14,898 bases of DNA from Chloroflexota bacterium (GTDB taxonomy: Bacteria; Chloroflexota; Limnocylindria; P2-11E), in assembly GCA_013695575.1 (NCBI GenBank), contig JACDAF010000283.1:1-14898 (forward strand), given 5' to 3'. Positions 1 to 7,154 of the stretch are shown here, piece by piece. A model generated the notes under the pieces. The model did no database searches. It saw nothing but the letters and a program-made list of their open reading frames with translations, and had not been told where the DNA came from. Each line of letters opens with the position of its first letter. Position 1 is the stretch's first letter. The translations under genes and the position numbers were made by a program.

Positions 1-381
1 GCGGTAGGAGGTCCCATCCGCCGGACCACGCACGCTGAAGGTGAATGTCGCCGTGCCTCCCGGCGGGATGGCCGGCTCAGTCGTCGTGGCCGGCCGCGTG
101 GGCGCGTACCAGCCGACCGCAAGGCCCTGCTGCGCGAAGATCTCCGAGTCGCCGAAGACCGCAAGGTTCACCTGGCGCCCGGCGACGCCGCGCTGCCACG
201 TCTGCGTACCGGCGTTCCGGAAGCGGATCGTGTAGCTGGCCATCGCGCCCGGAGCGAGCGTTGGCCAGGGGTCCTGGCCGAGAAATGCGGCGTGCCAGCC
301 ATGCCCGGCAGCGGCCGGGCTGGGCGTGATGAGGGTCGCGGTGAACAGCAGGGCCGCGAGGAACGCGCGCGCGAGCCTCAT
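1..381 (-). CDS. Secreted protein with NBR1-type Ig-like (FW) domain, 3' end outside window
   Basis: The minus strand is open from an ATG at 381 through the left edge (127 codons, no stop), so only the N-terminal part is seen. Residues 1-25 form a clear signal peptide: Arg at 2 and 5, a hydrophobic core from about residue 7 to 19, and an Ala-Ala-Ala|Gly cleavage region near 25. Residues ~45-127 resemble the bacterial NBR1-like 'four-tryptophan' Ig domain: a GTQTW motif (58-62), VNL (71-73), GWYAP followed by Arg (90-96), PPGGTATFTF (106-115) and a terminal GTSY turn. These domains are typical of exported or surface proteins of Chloroflexota and Actinobacteria and are thought to be protein-binding or structural. 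An alternative in-frame ATG at 393 adds only four residues; 381 is preferred because it starts directly before the basic n-region. It lies 19-31 nt downstream of the acetyltransferase stop and may be co-transcribed. The function of the whole protein cannot be told. Confidence 0.75.
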   Translation of the reverse strand, partial: MRLARAFLAALLFTATLITPSPAAAGHGWHAAFLGQDPWPTLAPGAMASYTIRFRNAGTQTWQRGVAGRQVNLAVFGDSEIFAQQGLAVGWYAPTRPATTTEPAIPPGGTATFTFSVRGPADGTSYR

Positions 382-412
382 CGCCACGGGCATCGCGTGA
401 CAGTGTCGCACC

Positions 413-1396
413 TTACCTGCGCGCGCGGAGGTCCTTCTCGAACCGGATCCAGGCGGGCTGCTTGACGAAGCCCACAGCTTCGTTGATCCGCAGCATCGGC
501 CGGTTCGTCGTCGCGTTCCAGGTCTTGATCTCGCGCTTGGCATGCGCCTTCGCGTAGCGGATCGTTTCCAGCTTCAGGACCATGGCGATCCCTTTACCGC
601 GGGCCTCGCGGCGCACACCGGTGATCCCGTGCCATAGGAAGGTCGGATCCACCAGCGACGCCCACAGGTTGCTCTCTCCAAGCCAGGACCCGTCGGGCCC
701 AACGGCGATGAAGTACGCGTCCGGCAATGCGGTGGGTCCCTCGAGCTCCCTGCGGAACAGCTCGGGATCGCCCGGCGTCGCTGGATCGGGTGCCGGGACG
801 TCCCGCCGGGTGTCTTCGTGCAGCTCGAACGCCTTGTGCAGCGCGCCGTCCCCGTCGCGGGACCGCTCGTCGGCGAAGGTCGTCACCGTGATGCCCTGCT
901 CCGCGATCCGCGTGTACGCACCGAGGAATGGCGTCTCGTGGAACGCCGCGACGTCGAGGCGCGACTCCCAATCCCGTCCGATCTCACGGAATCCGTTCGC
1001 GCGCGCGAACGCGACGCCGTCGCTCATCGACTCCTTGACGCCACTCCGGAGCAGCCGGCCATCCCGCGCCCGCAGTGAGCCCTCGATCCGGCAGTAGAGC
1101 GCACGGCCGTGCCCGCGCCGACGGTGTGCAGGGTCAACGACGACGTCGACGCTGTAGTGGTCAGGCTGGAAGCGATTTCGCCAGTGGCTCGCGTCGGCGA
1201 CACCGACGACGCGGGCTTCGTCCTCCGCGAGCAGGCGGCGACGGAAGTGCTTCGTGTCGTCCCATCCCGCGTCCTCGTGCCGGATCTCCTCGACGGTCCA
1301 GCCGTAGTCCGGGTACGACGCGTTCACGATCTCGATGTACCGCTCGTAGTCCGCCTCGGTGAAGTCGCGGAGCGCGGTATCCGCGACCGTGGTCAC
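413..1396 (-). CDS. Tandem double-GNAT acetyltransferase (paralog 1)
   Basis: A 327-residue protein built of two GNAT folds, like mycothiol-synthase-type double acetyltransferases, which use acetyl-CoA to acylate an amine. In the N-terminal domain the acetyl-CoA-binding motif A reads VVVDPAHRRRGHGRAL (85-100). In the C-terminal domain it reads TGVRREARGKGIAM (259-272), followed by the GNAT motif B tail with KTWN (291-294), MLRINEAVGF (301-310) and KQPAWI. The start is GTG at 1396; it overlaps the TGA stop of the upstream paralog by 4 nt (GTGA), which suggests translational coupling. No signal peptide or membrane segment is present, so it is cytoplasmic. The substrate is unknown; MshD, antibiotic-modifying and protein N-acetylating relatives are all possible. 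The family assignment is solid; the specific role is not. Confidence 0.88.
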   Translation of the reverse strand: MTTVADTALRDFTEADYERYIEIVNASYPDYGWTVEEIRHEDAGWDDTKHFRRRLLAEDEARVVGVADASHWRNRFQPDHYSVDVVVDPAHRRRGHGRALYCRIEGSLRARDGRLLRSGVKESMSDGVAFARANGFREIGRDWESRLDVAAFHETPFLGAYTRIAEQGITVTTFADERSRDGDGALHKAFELHEDTRRDVPAPDPATPGDPELFRRELEGPTALPDAYFIAVGPDGSWLGESNLWASLVDPTFLWHGITGVRREARGKGIAMVLKLETIRYAKAHAKREIKTWNATTNRPMLRINEAVGFVKQPAWIRFEKDLRARR

Positions 1397-2367
1397 GGCG
1401 CGACCTTCCGCATCTCGATCCAGGCCGGCTGCTTCACGAACCCCATCGCCTCGTTGATCCGAAGCATCGGCTGGTTCCGCTGATCGTTCCAGGTCTTGAT
1501 CTCGCGGATCCCGTGGGCTCGCGCGTACTCCACGGTCTTGAGCTTGAGCGCCATCGCGATGCCCTGGCCGCGGGCCTCGCGTCGCACGCCGGTGAGCCCC
1601 TGCCAGATGAAGGTCGGGTCCTCGAGTGAGCGCCAGAGGTTGCTGACGCCCAGATACCGACCCTCGGGCGACACGGCGAGGTAGAAGGCGTCCGGTGTCG
1701 AACTTGGCGATTCGAGCACCTCCTTGCGCCAGTCCTCGAACGCAAGCGGTGTAAAGGGATCGGTGGAAGGAACATCGCGCCCGCAGTCGCAGTCCAGCTC
1801 GTAGATGCGCTCCAGCGCGGTGGGGTCCTTCGCCGTGTCTTCGGTGAGGGTGGTGATGCGGATGCCGGCTTCCGCGACGCGCCTCGGCGCCTCGGCGAAC
1901 GCGCTGAAGTCGAAGCGCTCGGCGTCGAGACGCGACTCCCAGTCACGTTTCACCTCGGCGAACCCCCCGTGGAGCGCGAACTCGAGGCCGTCGGTCATCG
2001 ACTCCTTCACGTTCGCGATCAGCTCCTTCGCGCCGCGGTCGCGCGCCGCCGCCAGCAGGTCTTCATACATCGCGCGCCCGATCCCCCGCCGCCGCAGGTC
2101 GGGATCGACCTTGACCTCGATGTGGTACTTGTCCGGGTCGAAGGTCCAGCGCGAGTGGTTGAGGTCAGCCGCCCCGACGATCTTCCCGTCCTGCTCGACG
2201 ACGATGCGCCGCAGGAAGTACTTCGAGTGGTCCCAGATCTCGTCCTGGTGGCGGATCTCCTCGACCGTGCTCGGGTACTCCGGGTAGCAGCGGTTGCCGA
2301 CGACCGTGTAGCCCTCGTAATCGTCGGGCGTGAAGAGGTGCGGGGTGGTCGCGGTCGTGGACGTCAC
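1393..2367 (-). CDS. Tandem double-GNAT acetyltransferase (paralog 2)
   Basis: A 324-residue cytoplasmic protein with the same two-GNAT layout as its downstream neighbour and collinear with it almost residue for residue. Motif A of the first domain is VKVDPDLRRRGIGRAM (85-100); that of the second is TGVRREARGQGIAM (259-272), followed by KTWN (291-294) and MLRINEAMGF (301-310). Both paralogs share VKESM (119-123) and RDWESRLD (141-148) in the N-terminal half. Over residues 259-317 I count 46 of 59 identical positions between the two, far more than in the N-terminal half, so the C-terminal domain is under stronger constraint or has been homogenised. The start is GTG at 2367, 37 nt after the rnhB stop. 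Substrate unknown. The cluster CDCG (193-196) holds two cysteines that paralog 1 lacks. Confidence 0.88.
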   Translation of the reverse strand: MTSTTATTPHLFTPDDYEGYTVVGNRCYPEYPSTVEEIRHQDEIWDHSKYFLRRIVVEQDGKIVGAADLNHSRWTFDPDKYHIEVKVDPDLRRRGIGRAMYEDLLAAARDRGAKELIANVKESMTDGLEFALHGGFAEVKRDWESRLDAERFDFSAFAEAPRRVAEAGIRITTLTEDTAKDPTALERIYELDCDCGRDVPSTDPFTPLAFEDWRKEVLESPSSTPDAFYLAVSPEGRYLGVSNLWRSLEDPTFIWQGLTGVRREARGQGIAMALKLKTVEYARAHGIREIKTWNDQRNQPMLRINEAMGFVKQPAWIEMRKVAP

Positions 2368-2404
2368 GAGACCGGACTCTACCCGACCGGCGTGCCTGCC
2401 TCCG

Positions 2405-3058
2405 TTATGTCGGCGACAGTCCCGCGAGGAGATGCAGCTGCTCGCCGAGCCTCAGCAGGCGCACGGTCCCGAAGTCGCGGCGGTGCACCGGCGTGACGCC
2501 GAGCGCGCGCAGCGCCCGACGGTGGTCGACGGTGGGATAGCCGCAGTTGTGCTCCCAGCCGTAGCCGGGGTACTTCGACGCGAGGCGCGCCATGAGTCGG
2601 TCGCGCGTGACCTTGGCGACGATGGAGGCGGCCGCGATCGCGAACGACTTCATGTCGCCCTTCACGATCTCGGTGTGCCGGCCGGGTGCGAACATCGGGT
2701 CGAGGATGCGCTTGCCGTCCACCAGCACCCAGTCGTACTCGCCGATCTGACGGAGCGCGCGCTGCATCGCCACGTGGCTCGCGTGGTAGATGTTGAGCCG
2801 ATCGATCTCGGCGACCGACGCGGCGCCGATCCCGACGGCCGCTACGCGCGCACGGATCTCTGGCACCAGCTCCTCGCGCTGGACCCGCGTCAGGATCTTC
2901 GAGTCACGCACGCGCCGGATGAGCTTCACCTCGGGCGTCACGAGACAGGCCGCGGCGACGACGGGACCCGCGAGCGCCGCCATGCCGACCTCGTCGACTC
3001 CGGCGACGCGCAGGAGCCCCCGGTTCCAGAGGGCCTTCTCGTGATTGAGCGATGGCAT
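2405..3058 (-). CDS. rnhB: Ribonuclease HII
   Basis: RNase HII nicks DNA 5' of embedded ribonucleotides and starts their removal. With the ATG at 3058 the protein has 217 residues, normal for the family. A longer reading from a TTG at 3133 would add a low-complexity leader of 25 residues and is less likely. The acidic tetrad is present: Asp22-Glu23 in GVDEVG, Asp114 in LVDGK and Asp135 in VKGDMKS. Other hallmarks are AGPVVAAA (30-37), DSK (52-54), AAASIVAKVTRD (142-153), the YPGYGW/GYPT segment and the late HRRDF. Oddly, the substrate-recognition GRG motif that normally follows DE(A/V) is replaced: residues 25-28 read Gly-Met-Ala-Ala. It lies downstream of rplS, a common pairing, with a 108-nt spacer. 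It is probably still an active metal-dependent nuclease, perhaps with altered junction recognition. Confidence 0.93.
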   Translation of the reverse strand: MPSLNHEKALWNRGLLRVAGVDEVGMAALAGPVVAAACLVTPEVKLIRRVRDSKILTRVQREELVPEIRARVAAVGIGAASVAEIDRLNIYHASHVAMQRALRQIGEYDWVLVDGKRILDPMFAPGRHTEIVKGDMKSFAIAAASIVAKVTRDRLMARLASKYPGYGWEHNCGYPTVDHRRALRALGVTPVHRRDFGTVRLLRLGEQLHLLAGLSPT

Positions 3059-3077
3059 CGCCCTAGTAAACCCCGTC

Positions 3078-3130
3078 CCCGACCCGACTTCGTCTCGTCG
3101 GCTGCCGGGGGCCCCTGCGGCTCGGTCGGG
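3078..3130 (-). repeat. 7-bp inverted repeat in rplS-rnhB spacer
   Basis: Perfect arms at 3078-3084 and 3124-3130 (CCCGACC / GGTCGGG on the plus strand) enclose a GC-rich, partly self-complementary core. In the rplS-rnhB transcript this could form a hairpin just upstream of the rnhB start. No U-tract follows, so it is not a convincing intrinsic terminator. In a sequence this GC-rich, a 7-bp match may be chance. Confidence 0.25.
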
Positions 3131-3166
3131 CAAAGCCCTCCCGCGCCTGGGTCATGGTCGGTTCTG

Positions 3167-3514
3167 CTAGCGCCGCTTCTCGCGCAGCGTCGCGGACTTG
3201 CCGACGCGTTCGCGGAGAAAGTACAGAGCAGCGCGCCGCACGTGGCCGTGGCGCGTCACCTCGATCTTCTCGACGCGCGGCGAGTGGACCAGGAAGGTCC
3301 GCTCGACGCCGACACCGCTCGCGATCCGGCGGACCGTGATCTGCTTGTCGAGCCCACCGTTGCGCACGCGCAACACGGTCCCCTCGAACGCTTGAAGCCG
3401 CTCGCGGTTGCCCTCGACGACGCGCACCGAGACACGGGCCGTGTCCCCCGGTCGGATCTCGGGAACATCGGCCTTCAGCTGTTCGGAGGCAAGCGTCTTC
3501 AACACGTCGTTCAT
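3167..3514 (-). CDS. rplS: 50S ribosomal protein L19
   Basis: L19 sits at the 30S-50S interface of the ribosome. The 115-residue protein has the family length and pattern: N-terminal helix (MNDVLKTLASEQ), PEIRPGDTARVSVRV (19-33), QAFEGTVLRVRNGG (41-54) and the ERTFLVHSPRVEKIEV stretch, ending in a basic tail with ALYFLRERVGKSA. The ATG at 3514 begins exactly at the usual start. The same frame stays open far upstream against the plus-strand BNR gene, but that extension has no L19 character and is not coding. No good Shine-Dalgarno precedes the start. L19 normally follows trmD; here a plus-strand gene and a small membrane-protein gene intervene, so L19 needs its own promoter, and a candidate lies just upstream. 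The stop is TAG. Confidence 0.97.
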   Translation of the reverse strand: MNDVLKTLASEQLKADVPEIRPGDTARVSVRVVEGNRERLQAFEGTVLRVRNGGLDKQITVRRIASGVGVERTFLVHSPRVEKIEVTRHGHVRRAALYFLRERVGKSATLREKRR

Positions 3515-3543
3515 AACAAGGATGTTCTGCACGGAGTACGCGA

Positions 3544-3552
3544 ATGATATCA
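3544..3552 (-). promoter_or_regulatory. Candidate extended -10 promoter for rplS
   Basis: On the minus strand this reads TGATATCAT: a TG, one base, then TATCAT, which matches the extended -10 form TGnTATAAT at five of six hexamer positions. It would start a transcript about 20-25 nt before the rplS ATG. No recognisable -35 box is present. The low-GC hexamer stands out in a very GC-rich background. It fits the need for an independent promoter now that rplS is separated from trmD. Confidence 0.35.
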
Positions 3553-3563
3553 GGCGAGAGCCG

Positions 3564-3758
3564 CTAGCGAGGCGAAAAGAGCAGGAGGCCCACGCGGCGG
3601 AGCAGCCACCACGTCGCGAGAAAGGCGATCGTCTCGAGCGTGAAGCTATGGAACTTGTACAGCTGCTCCGCGATGACGAACGCGATGGCGAGCGCGGCGA
3701 CGGTGATCGCCGTGCCGGCGTCGAGTCGGCTGCCGAGGACGGTGCGCAGCTGCTGCAT
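3564..3758 (-). CDS. Small two-helix membrane protein, unknown function
   Basis: A 64-residue reading frame from ATG 3758 to TAG. An in-frame TTG at 3767 would add three residues. Two hydrophobic helices are evident: residues ~14-34 (AGTAITVAALAIAFVIAEQ) and ~39-61 (TLETIAFLATWW, then a LLRRVGLLLF turn with two Arg). The hydrophobic blocks separated by a short polar KFHSF loop argue for a real integral membrane protein rather than a chance frame; it also lies in the only space not covered by another gene. It is 49 nt upstream of rplS on the same strand and divergent from the BNR gene. I do not recognise a family. No Shine-Dalgarno is visible, but a -10-like hexamer sits just before the start, so it may be leaderless. 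Confidence 0.6.
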   Translation of the reverse strand: MQQLRTVLGSRLDAGTAITVAALAIAFVIAEQLYKFHSFTLETIAFLATWWLLRRVGLLLFSPR

Positions 3759-3766
3759 GGCGAGCA

Positions 3767-3772
3767 ATCGTA
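3767..3772 (-). promoter_or_regulatory. Possible -10 hexamer (TACGAT), leaderless arrangement
   Basis: The minus strand reads TACGAT ending 8 nt before the ATG at 3758, fitting the TAnnnT box placed directly before the start codon in leaderless transcripts of high-GC bacteria. No Shine-Dalgarno is present for this start, which agrees with the idea. There is no -35 match. Short motif, so weak evidence. Confidence 0.25.
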
Positions 3773-3814
3773 GCGAGGCCTAGGCTGGCGCGCATCACGG
3801 ACGGGAGGGTAGTC

Positions 3815-6800
3815 ATGCCTGCACGCCGCCGCCGGACCGAGGGGGCTCCAGCGCGCCCCACCATCTTCGACACCCTGGACTGGCGTCTGTTGGGGCCGTT
3901 CCGCGGCGGTCGCAGCGTCGCCGCCGCCGGGGATCCCGGAGACCGGCTCACCTTCTACATGGGCACGACGGGCGGCGGGGTCTGGAAGACGACCGACGCT
4001 GGCCGCTACTGGAAGAACGTGTCCGACGGATTCTTCAAGCGGGCCTCCGTCGGCGCGATCGCGGTCGCGGCCTCGGACGCGAACGTCATCTACGTCGGGA
4101 TGGGCGAGGCGTGCATCCGCGGCAATGTCTCGCACGGCGATGGCGTGTACCGCTCGACCGACGCGGGCCGCTCGTGGACGCATCTCGGGCTCGAAGACAC
4201 CCGCAACATCGGCAAGGTGCGCGTGCACCCTCGCGACCCAGAGACCGTCTACGTCGCCGCCCTCGGTCACGCGCACGGGCCGAATCGGGAGCGCGGCGTC
4301 TTCCGTTCGCGCGACGGCGGCCGGAGCTGGAAAAAGGTGCTCTACCGCGGCGAGGACGCGGGCGCGATCGACCTTGTGCTCGATCCCACGAACCCGCGGA
4401 TCGTCTACGCGACGACATGGGAGTCGCGGCGCGGACCGCATTACCTGAACAGCGGCGGACCGGGCAGCGGCATCTGGAGGTCGACCGACGGCGGCGACAG
4501 CTGGACCGAGCTCTCGCGGAACAAGGGCCTGCCGAACCTCCCGTTCGGCAAGGTGGGCATCTCGGCCTCCGCTGCCTTGCCGGACCGCGTCTTCGCGATC
4601 GTCGAGGCGACGAACGGCGCTGTCTTCCGGTCGGACGATCGCGGCGACACCTGGCAGCGCCTGTCGGAGGACCGCAATCTCCGGCAGCGCGCCTGGTACT
4701 ACCACCACATCTACGCCGATCCCCACGACGCCGAGACCGTGTGGGTGCTGAACGTCGACGCGTGGCGCTCGACCGATGGCGGTGCGACGTTCCAGCAGGT
4801 CGAGATCCCGCACGGCGACAACCATGACCTGTGGCTCGATCCGAAGGATTCGCTGCGGATGATCGAGGCGAACGACGGCGGGGCTACGGTGAGCCTTGAC
4901 GGCGGCCGGACCTGGTCGTCGATCTACAACCAGCCGACGTCCGAGTTCTATCACGTGACGACGGATAGCCGCGTGCCCTACCGCGTGTACGGCGCGCAGC
5001 AGGACAACACGACGATGGTCGTGCCGAGCCGCGCGCGGCTGTCCGCGATCACGCACGCGGAGGCGGATGAGATCGGCGGTGGCGAGAGCGGCTACATCGC
5101 CGTGCACCCCGACGATCCGGACATCGTGTACTCCGGCAGCTTCCAGGGCTTCCTCACGCGGTACGACGCCCGCCTCGGTGTGCAGCGCAACGTCATGGTC
5201 TGGCCGGAGATGTCGTCCGGCGAAGGCGCGGGCGGCCTCAAGTACCGCTTCCAGTGGACATTCCCGATCGCCTTCTCGCCGCACGACCCGAACGAGCTCT
5301 TCACCTGCGGCAATCACGTCTTCCGCTCACGCGACGAGGGCGCGACCTGGGACATGATCAGCCCCGACCTCACACGCAACGACCCGTCGCGCCTCGGACC
5401 TTCCGGTGGCGACATCACGAAGGACAACACCGGTGCCGAGTACTACGGCACCATCTTCGCTTTCGCCGAATCACCGGTGCAGCGCGGCGTCTTGTGGACC
5501 GGATCCGACGACGGCCTCGTGCACATCTCGCGCGACGGTGGCAAGACCTGGCACAACGTCACGCCGAGGGGCACCGGCGCGTGGAGCCTCATCAGCATGA
5601 TCGAGGCCTCACCCTACGATGCTGGTACGGCCTACGTCGCGGCCAACCGCTACAAGCTGGACGACTTCCAGCCGTATCTCTTCCGTACACGCGACTTCGG
5701 CCGGACCTGGACGAAGATCACGGGAGGCATCGCGAGCGACGCGTTCACCCGTGTCGTGCGTGCCGACCCCGAGCGCAGGGGCCTCCTGTTCGCGGGCACC
5801 GAGACCGGCGTGTACGCCTCGTTCGACGACGGCGGGCGGTGGCAGCGGCTTGGCGGGAATCTCCCGGTCGTGCCCGTCCATGACCTCGTCGTGAAGGACG
5901 CCGACCTCGTGCTCGGCACGCACGGACGCTCCTTCTGGGTGCTCGACGACATCACGCCGCTGCGCGAATGGGCGGACGGCTCGCCCCGAGAGCGCGCCGC
6001 GCTCTTCCCCCCGCGACCGGCGGTGCGCATCCGTTCCAAGGGCGGCTTTCCGGCAAAGCCCATCCCGGGCATCAACTACCGCTTCAGCGGCGCGGCGATG
6101 CTCGCCTACGAGCTCGGCACGGATACCGAGACCGGCGAGAAGACGGAGACCTACCTCGACGCCGGAAAGAACCCGCCCGACGGCGTCCTCGTCCAGTACC
6201 GCTTCGACGAGCCGCCGAAGGGCGAGGTCACGCTCACCTTCCTAGACGCGCGCGGCAGGACGATCCGCACGTTCTCGAGCCGGCCCGCTGAGCGGCCGAT
6301 GGCACCGACGCCCGATGCGGCGCTTCCCGCGGAGGGCGCCGAGACGGTCCAGGGCACGTCCGGAGGCGCGGAGCCCGCGAGGAAGGAACCGGTCGTCCCG
6401 AAGAAGGCCGGCCTCAACCGTTTCGTCTGGAACATGCGCCATCCGGATGCGACCAAGGTCGATGACGACGTTTCGATGGACGAGTTCGAGCGCGCTCTCG
6501 CGGGGCCCGTGGCGGTCCCGGGCCGCTACCAGGTCCGCCTGAAGGCGGACGGGAAGTCCTACACCGCCGGCTTCGAGATACGGCTCGATCCGCGGGCGAA
6601 CGTGCCGCAGCGCGATCTCGATGCGCAGTTCGAGCTGCTCATGCGGATCCGCGACAAGCTTTCCCTGACCCACGAGGCCATCAACCGCGTCCGCGCGCTC
6701 CGCGGGCAGGTCGAGGCCTGGGAGAAGCGCGCCGCCGGCGACCGCTCCGCGCGGGCCGTCGTGAAGGCGGCGGCGAAGCTCCGCCGCGAGCTCACCTCGA

Positions 6801-7105
6801 TCGAGGAGGAGCTCATCCAGACGAAGGCCAAGAGCCGCCAGGACACGCTCAACTTCCCGATCAAGCTGAACGCGAAGCTTGGCGGACTCGCCGCCGCGAT
6901 CGGGGCGGGCGACGCGGCTCCGACGCGTTCGATGCACGAGGTGTTCGCCGATCTCTCACGCCGGATCGACGTGCAGCTCGCACGGGTCGAACGCACGATG
7001 AAGGGCCCGGTGCGCGAGTTCGCAGCGCTGGCACGCCGGTCGCGGATCCCGGTCATCGGCGTAGCGGCACGCTCGTCACGCGCGCGCAAGAAGTCGTCCG
7101 GGTGA
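3815..7105 (+). CDS. Large BNR/Asp-box repeat protein (VPS10/sortilin-like beta-propeller, 'glycosyl hydrolase' family annotation)
   Basis: A 1096-residue protein and the only plus-strand gene in the window. A GGGAGGG Shine-Dalgarno at 3803-3809 sits 5 nt before the ATG. The N-terminal ~720 residues carry eleven Asp-box motifs (S/T-x-D-x-G-x-x-W/F) beginning near residues 59, 114, 165, 223, 273, 319, 360, 505, 572, 626 and 669, which indicates one or two beta-propellers. Family hallmarks include LLGPFRGGRSV, GTTGGGVWKTTD, the GMGEACIRGN segment and ATHGRSFWVLDD-like GTHGRSFWVLDD at the propeller end. A beta-rich domain follows (~745-930, with a Pro/Ala/Glu-rich insert), then an alpha-helical, coiled-coil-prone C-terminus (~945-1075). 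The family is often labelled glycosyl hydrolase, but no glycosidase active site is evident. Relatives usually carry a signal peptide; this protein begins MPARRRRTEG with none, so it may be cytoplasmic or exported otherwise. It is convergent with trmD. Confidence 0.88.
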   Translation: MPARRRRTEGAPARPTIFDTLDWRLLGPFRGGRSVAAAGDPGDRLTFYMGTTGGGVWKTTDAGRYWKNVSDGFFKRASVGAIAVAASDANVIYVGMGEACIRGNVSHGDGVYRSTDAGRSWTHLGLEDTRNIGKVRVHPRDPETVYVAALGHAHGPNRERGVFRSRDGGRSWKKVLYRGEDAGAIDLVLDPTNPRIVYATTWESRRGPHYLNSGGPGSGIWRSTDGGDSWTELSRNKGLPNLPFGKVGISASAALPDRVFAIVEATNGAVFRSDDRGDTWQRLSEDRNLRQRAWYYHHIYADPHDAETVWVLNVDAWRSTDGGATFQQVEIPHGDNHDLWLDPKDSLRMIEANDGGATVSLDGGRTWSSIYNQPTSEFYHVTTDSRVPYRVYGAQQDNTTMVVPSRARLSAITHAEADEIGGGESGYIAVHPDDPDIVYSGSFQGFLTRYDARLGVQRNVMVWPEMSSGEGAGGLKYRFQWTFPIAFSPHDPNELFTCGNHVFRSRDEGATWDMISPDLTRNDPSRLGPSGGDITKDNTGAEYYGTIFAFAESPVQRGVLWTGSDDGLVHISRDGGKTWHNVTPRGTGAWSLISMIEASPYDAGTAYVAANRYKLDDFQPYLFRTRDFGRTWTKITGGIASDAFTRVVRADPERRGLLFAGTETGVYASFDDGGRWQRLGGNLPVVPVHDLVVKDADLVLGTHGRSFWVLDDITPLREWADGSPRERAALFPPRPAVRIRSKGGFPAKPIPGINYRFSGAAMLAYELGTDTETGEKTETYLDAGKNPPDGVLVQYRFDEPPKGEVTLTFLDARGRTIRTFSSRPAERPMAPTPDAALPAEGAETVQGTSGGAEPARKEPVVPKKAGLNRFVWNMRHPDATKVDDDVSMDEFERALAGPVAVPGRYQVRLKADGKSYTAGFEIRLDPRANVPQRDLDAQFELLMRIRDKLSLTHEAINRVRALRGQVEAWEKRAAGDRSARAVVKAAAKLRRELTSIEEELIQTKAKSRQDTLNFPIKLNAKLGGLAAAIGAGDAAPTRSMHEVFADLSRRIDVQLARVERTMKGPVREFAALARRSRIPVIGVAARSSRARKKSSG

Positions 7106-7154
7106 GTCTTCCACGTCGCTCGTCCGCGGAGTGCACGCCCGGGGGATGCCAGCG

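Noticed and set aside
3..15. GGTAGGAGGTCCC at the left edge, identical to the rpsP ribosome-binding region
   Set aside because: Here it lies on the strand opposite to the coding frame (encoding GTSYR on the minus strand) and no start codon or gene follows on the plus strand; chance match.
3059..3133. Upstream TTG start for rnhB adding 25 residues
   Set aside because: The added residues are low-complexity, not seen in RNase HII, and the ATG at 3058 gives the normal family length.
2330..3547. Plus-strand 405-codon open frame across rnhB and rplS
   Set aside because: It is fully antisense to two clear conserved genes and has no recognisable domain or ribosome-binding site.
3515..5317. Minus-strand frame of ~600 codons continuous with the N-terminus of L19, which could look like a 716-residue fusion protein
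   Set aside because: It is antisense to the well-conserved BNR gene, is Arg/Ala/Val-rich without domains, and L19 has its normal length from the ATG at 3514. Typical long antisense frame of GC-rich coding DNA.
7106..7154. Possible bidirectional terminator between the convergent BNR and trmD genes
   Set aside because: Only short GC palindromes are present, with no stable stem followed by a T-run on either strand.
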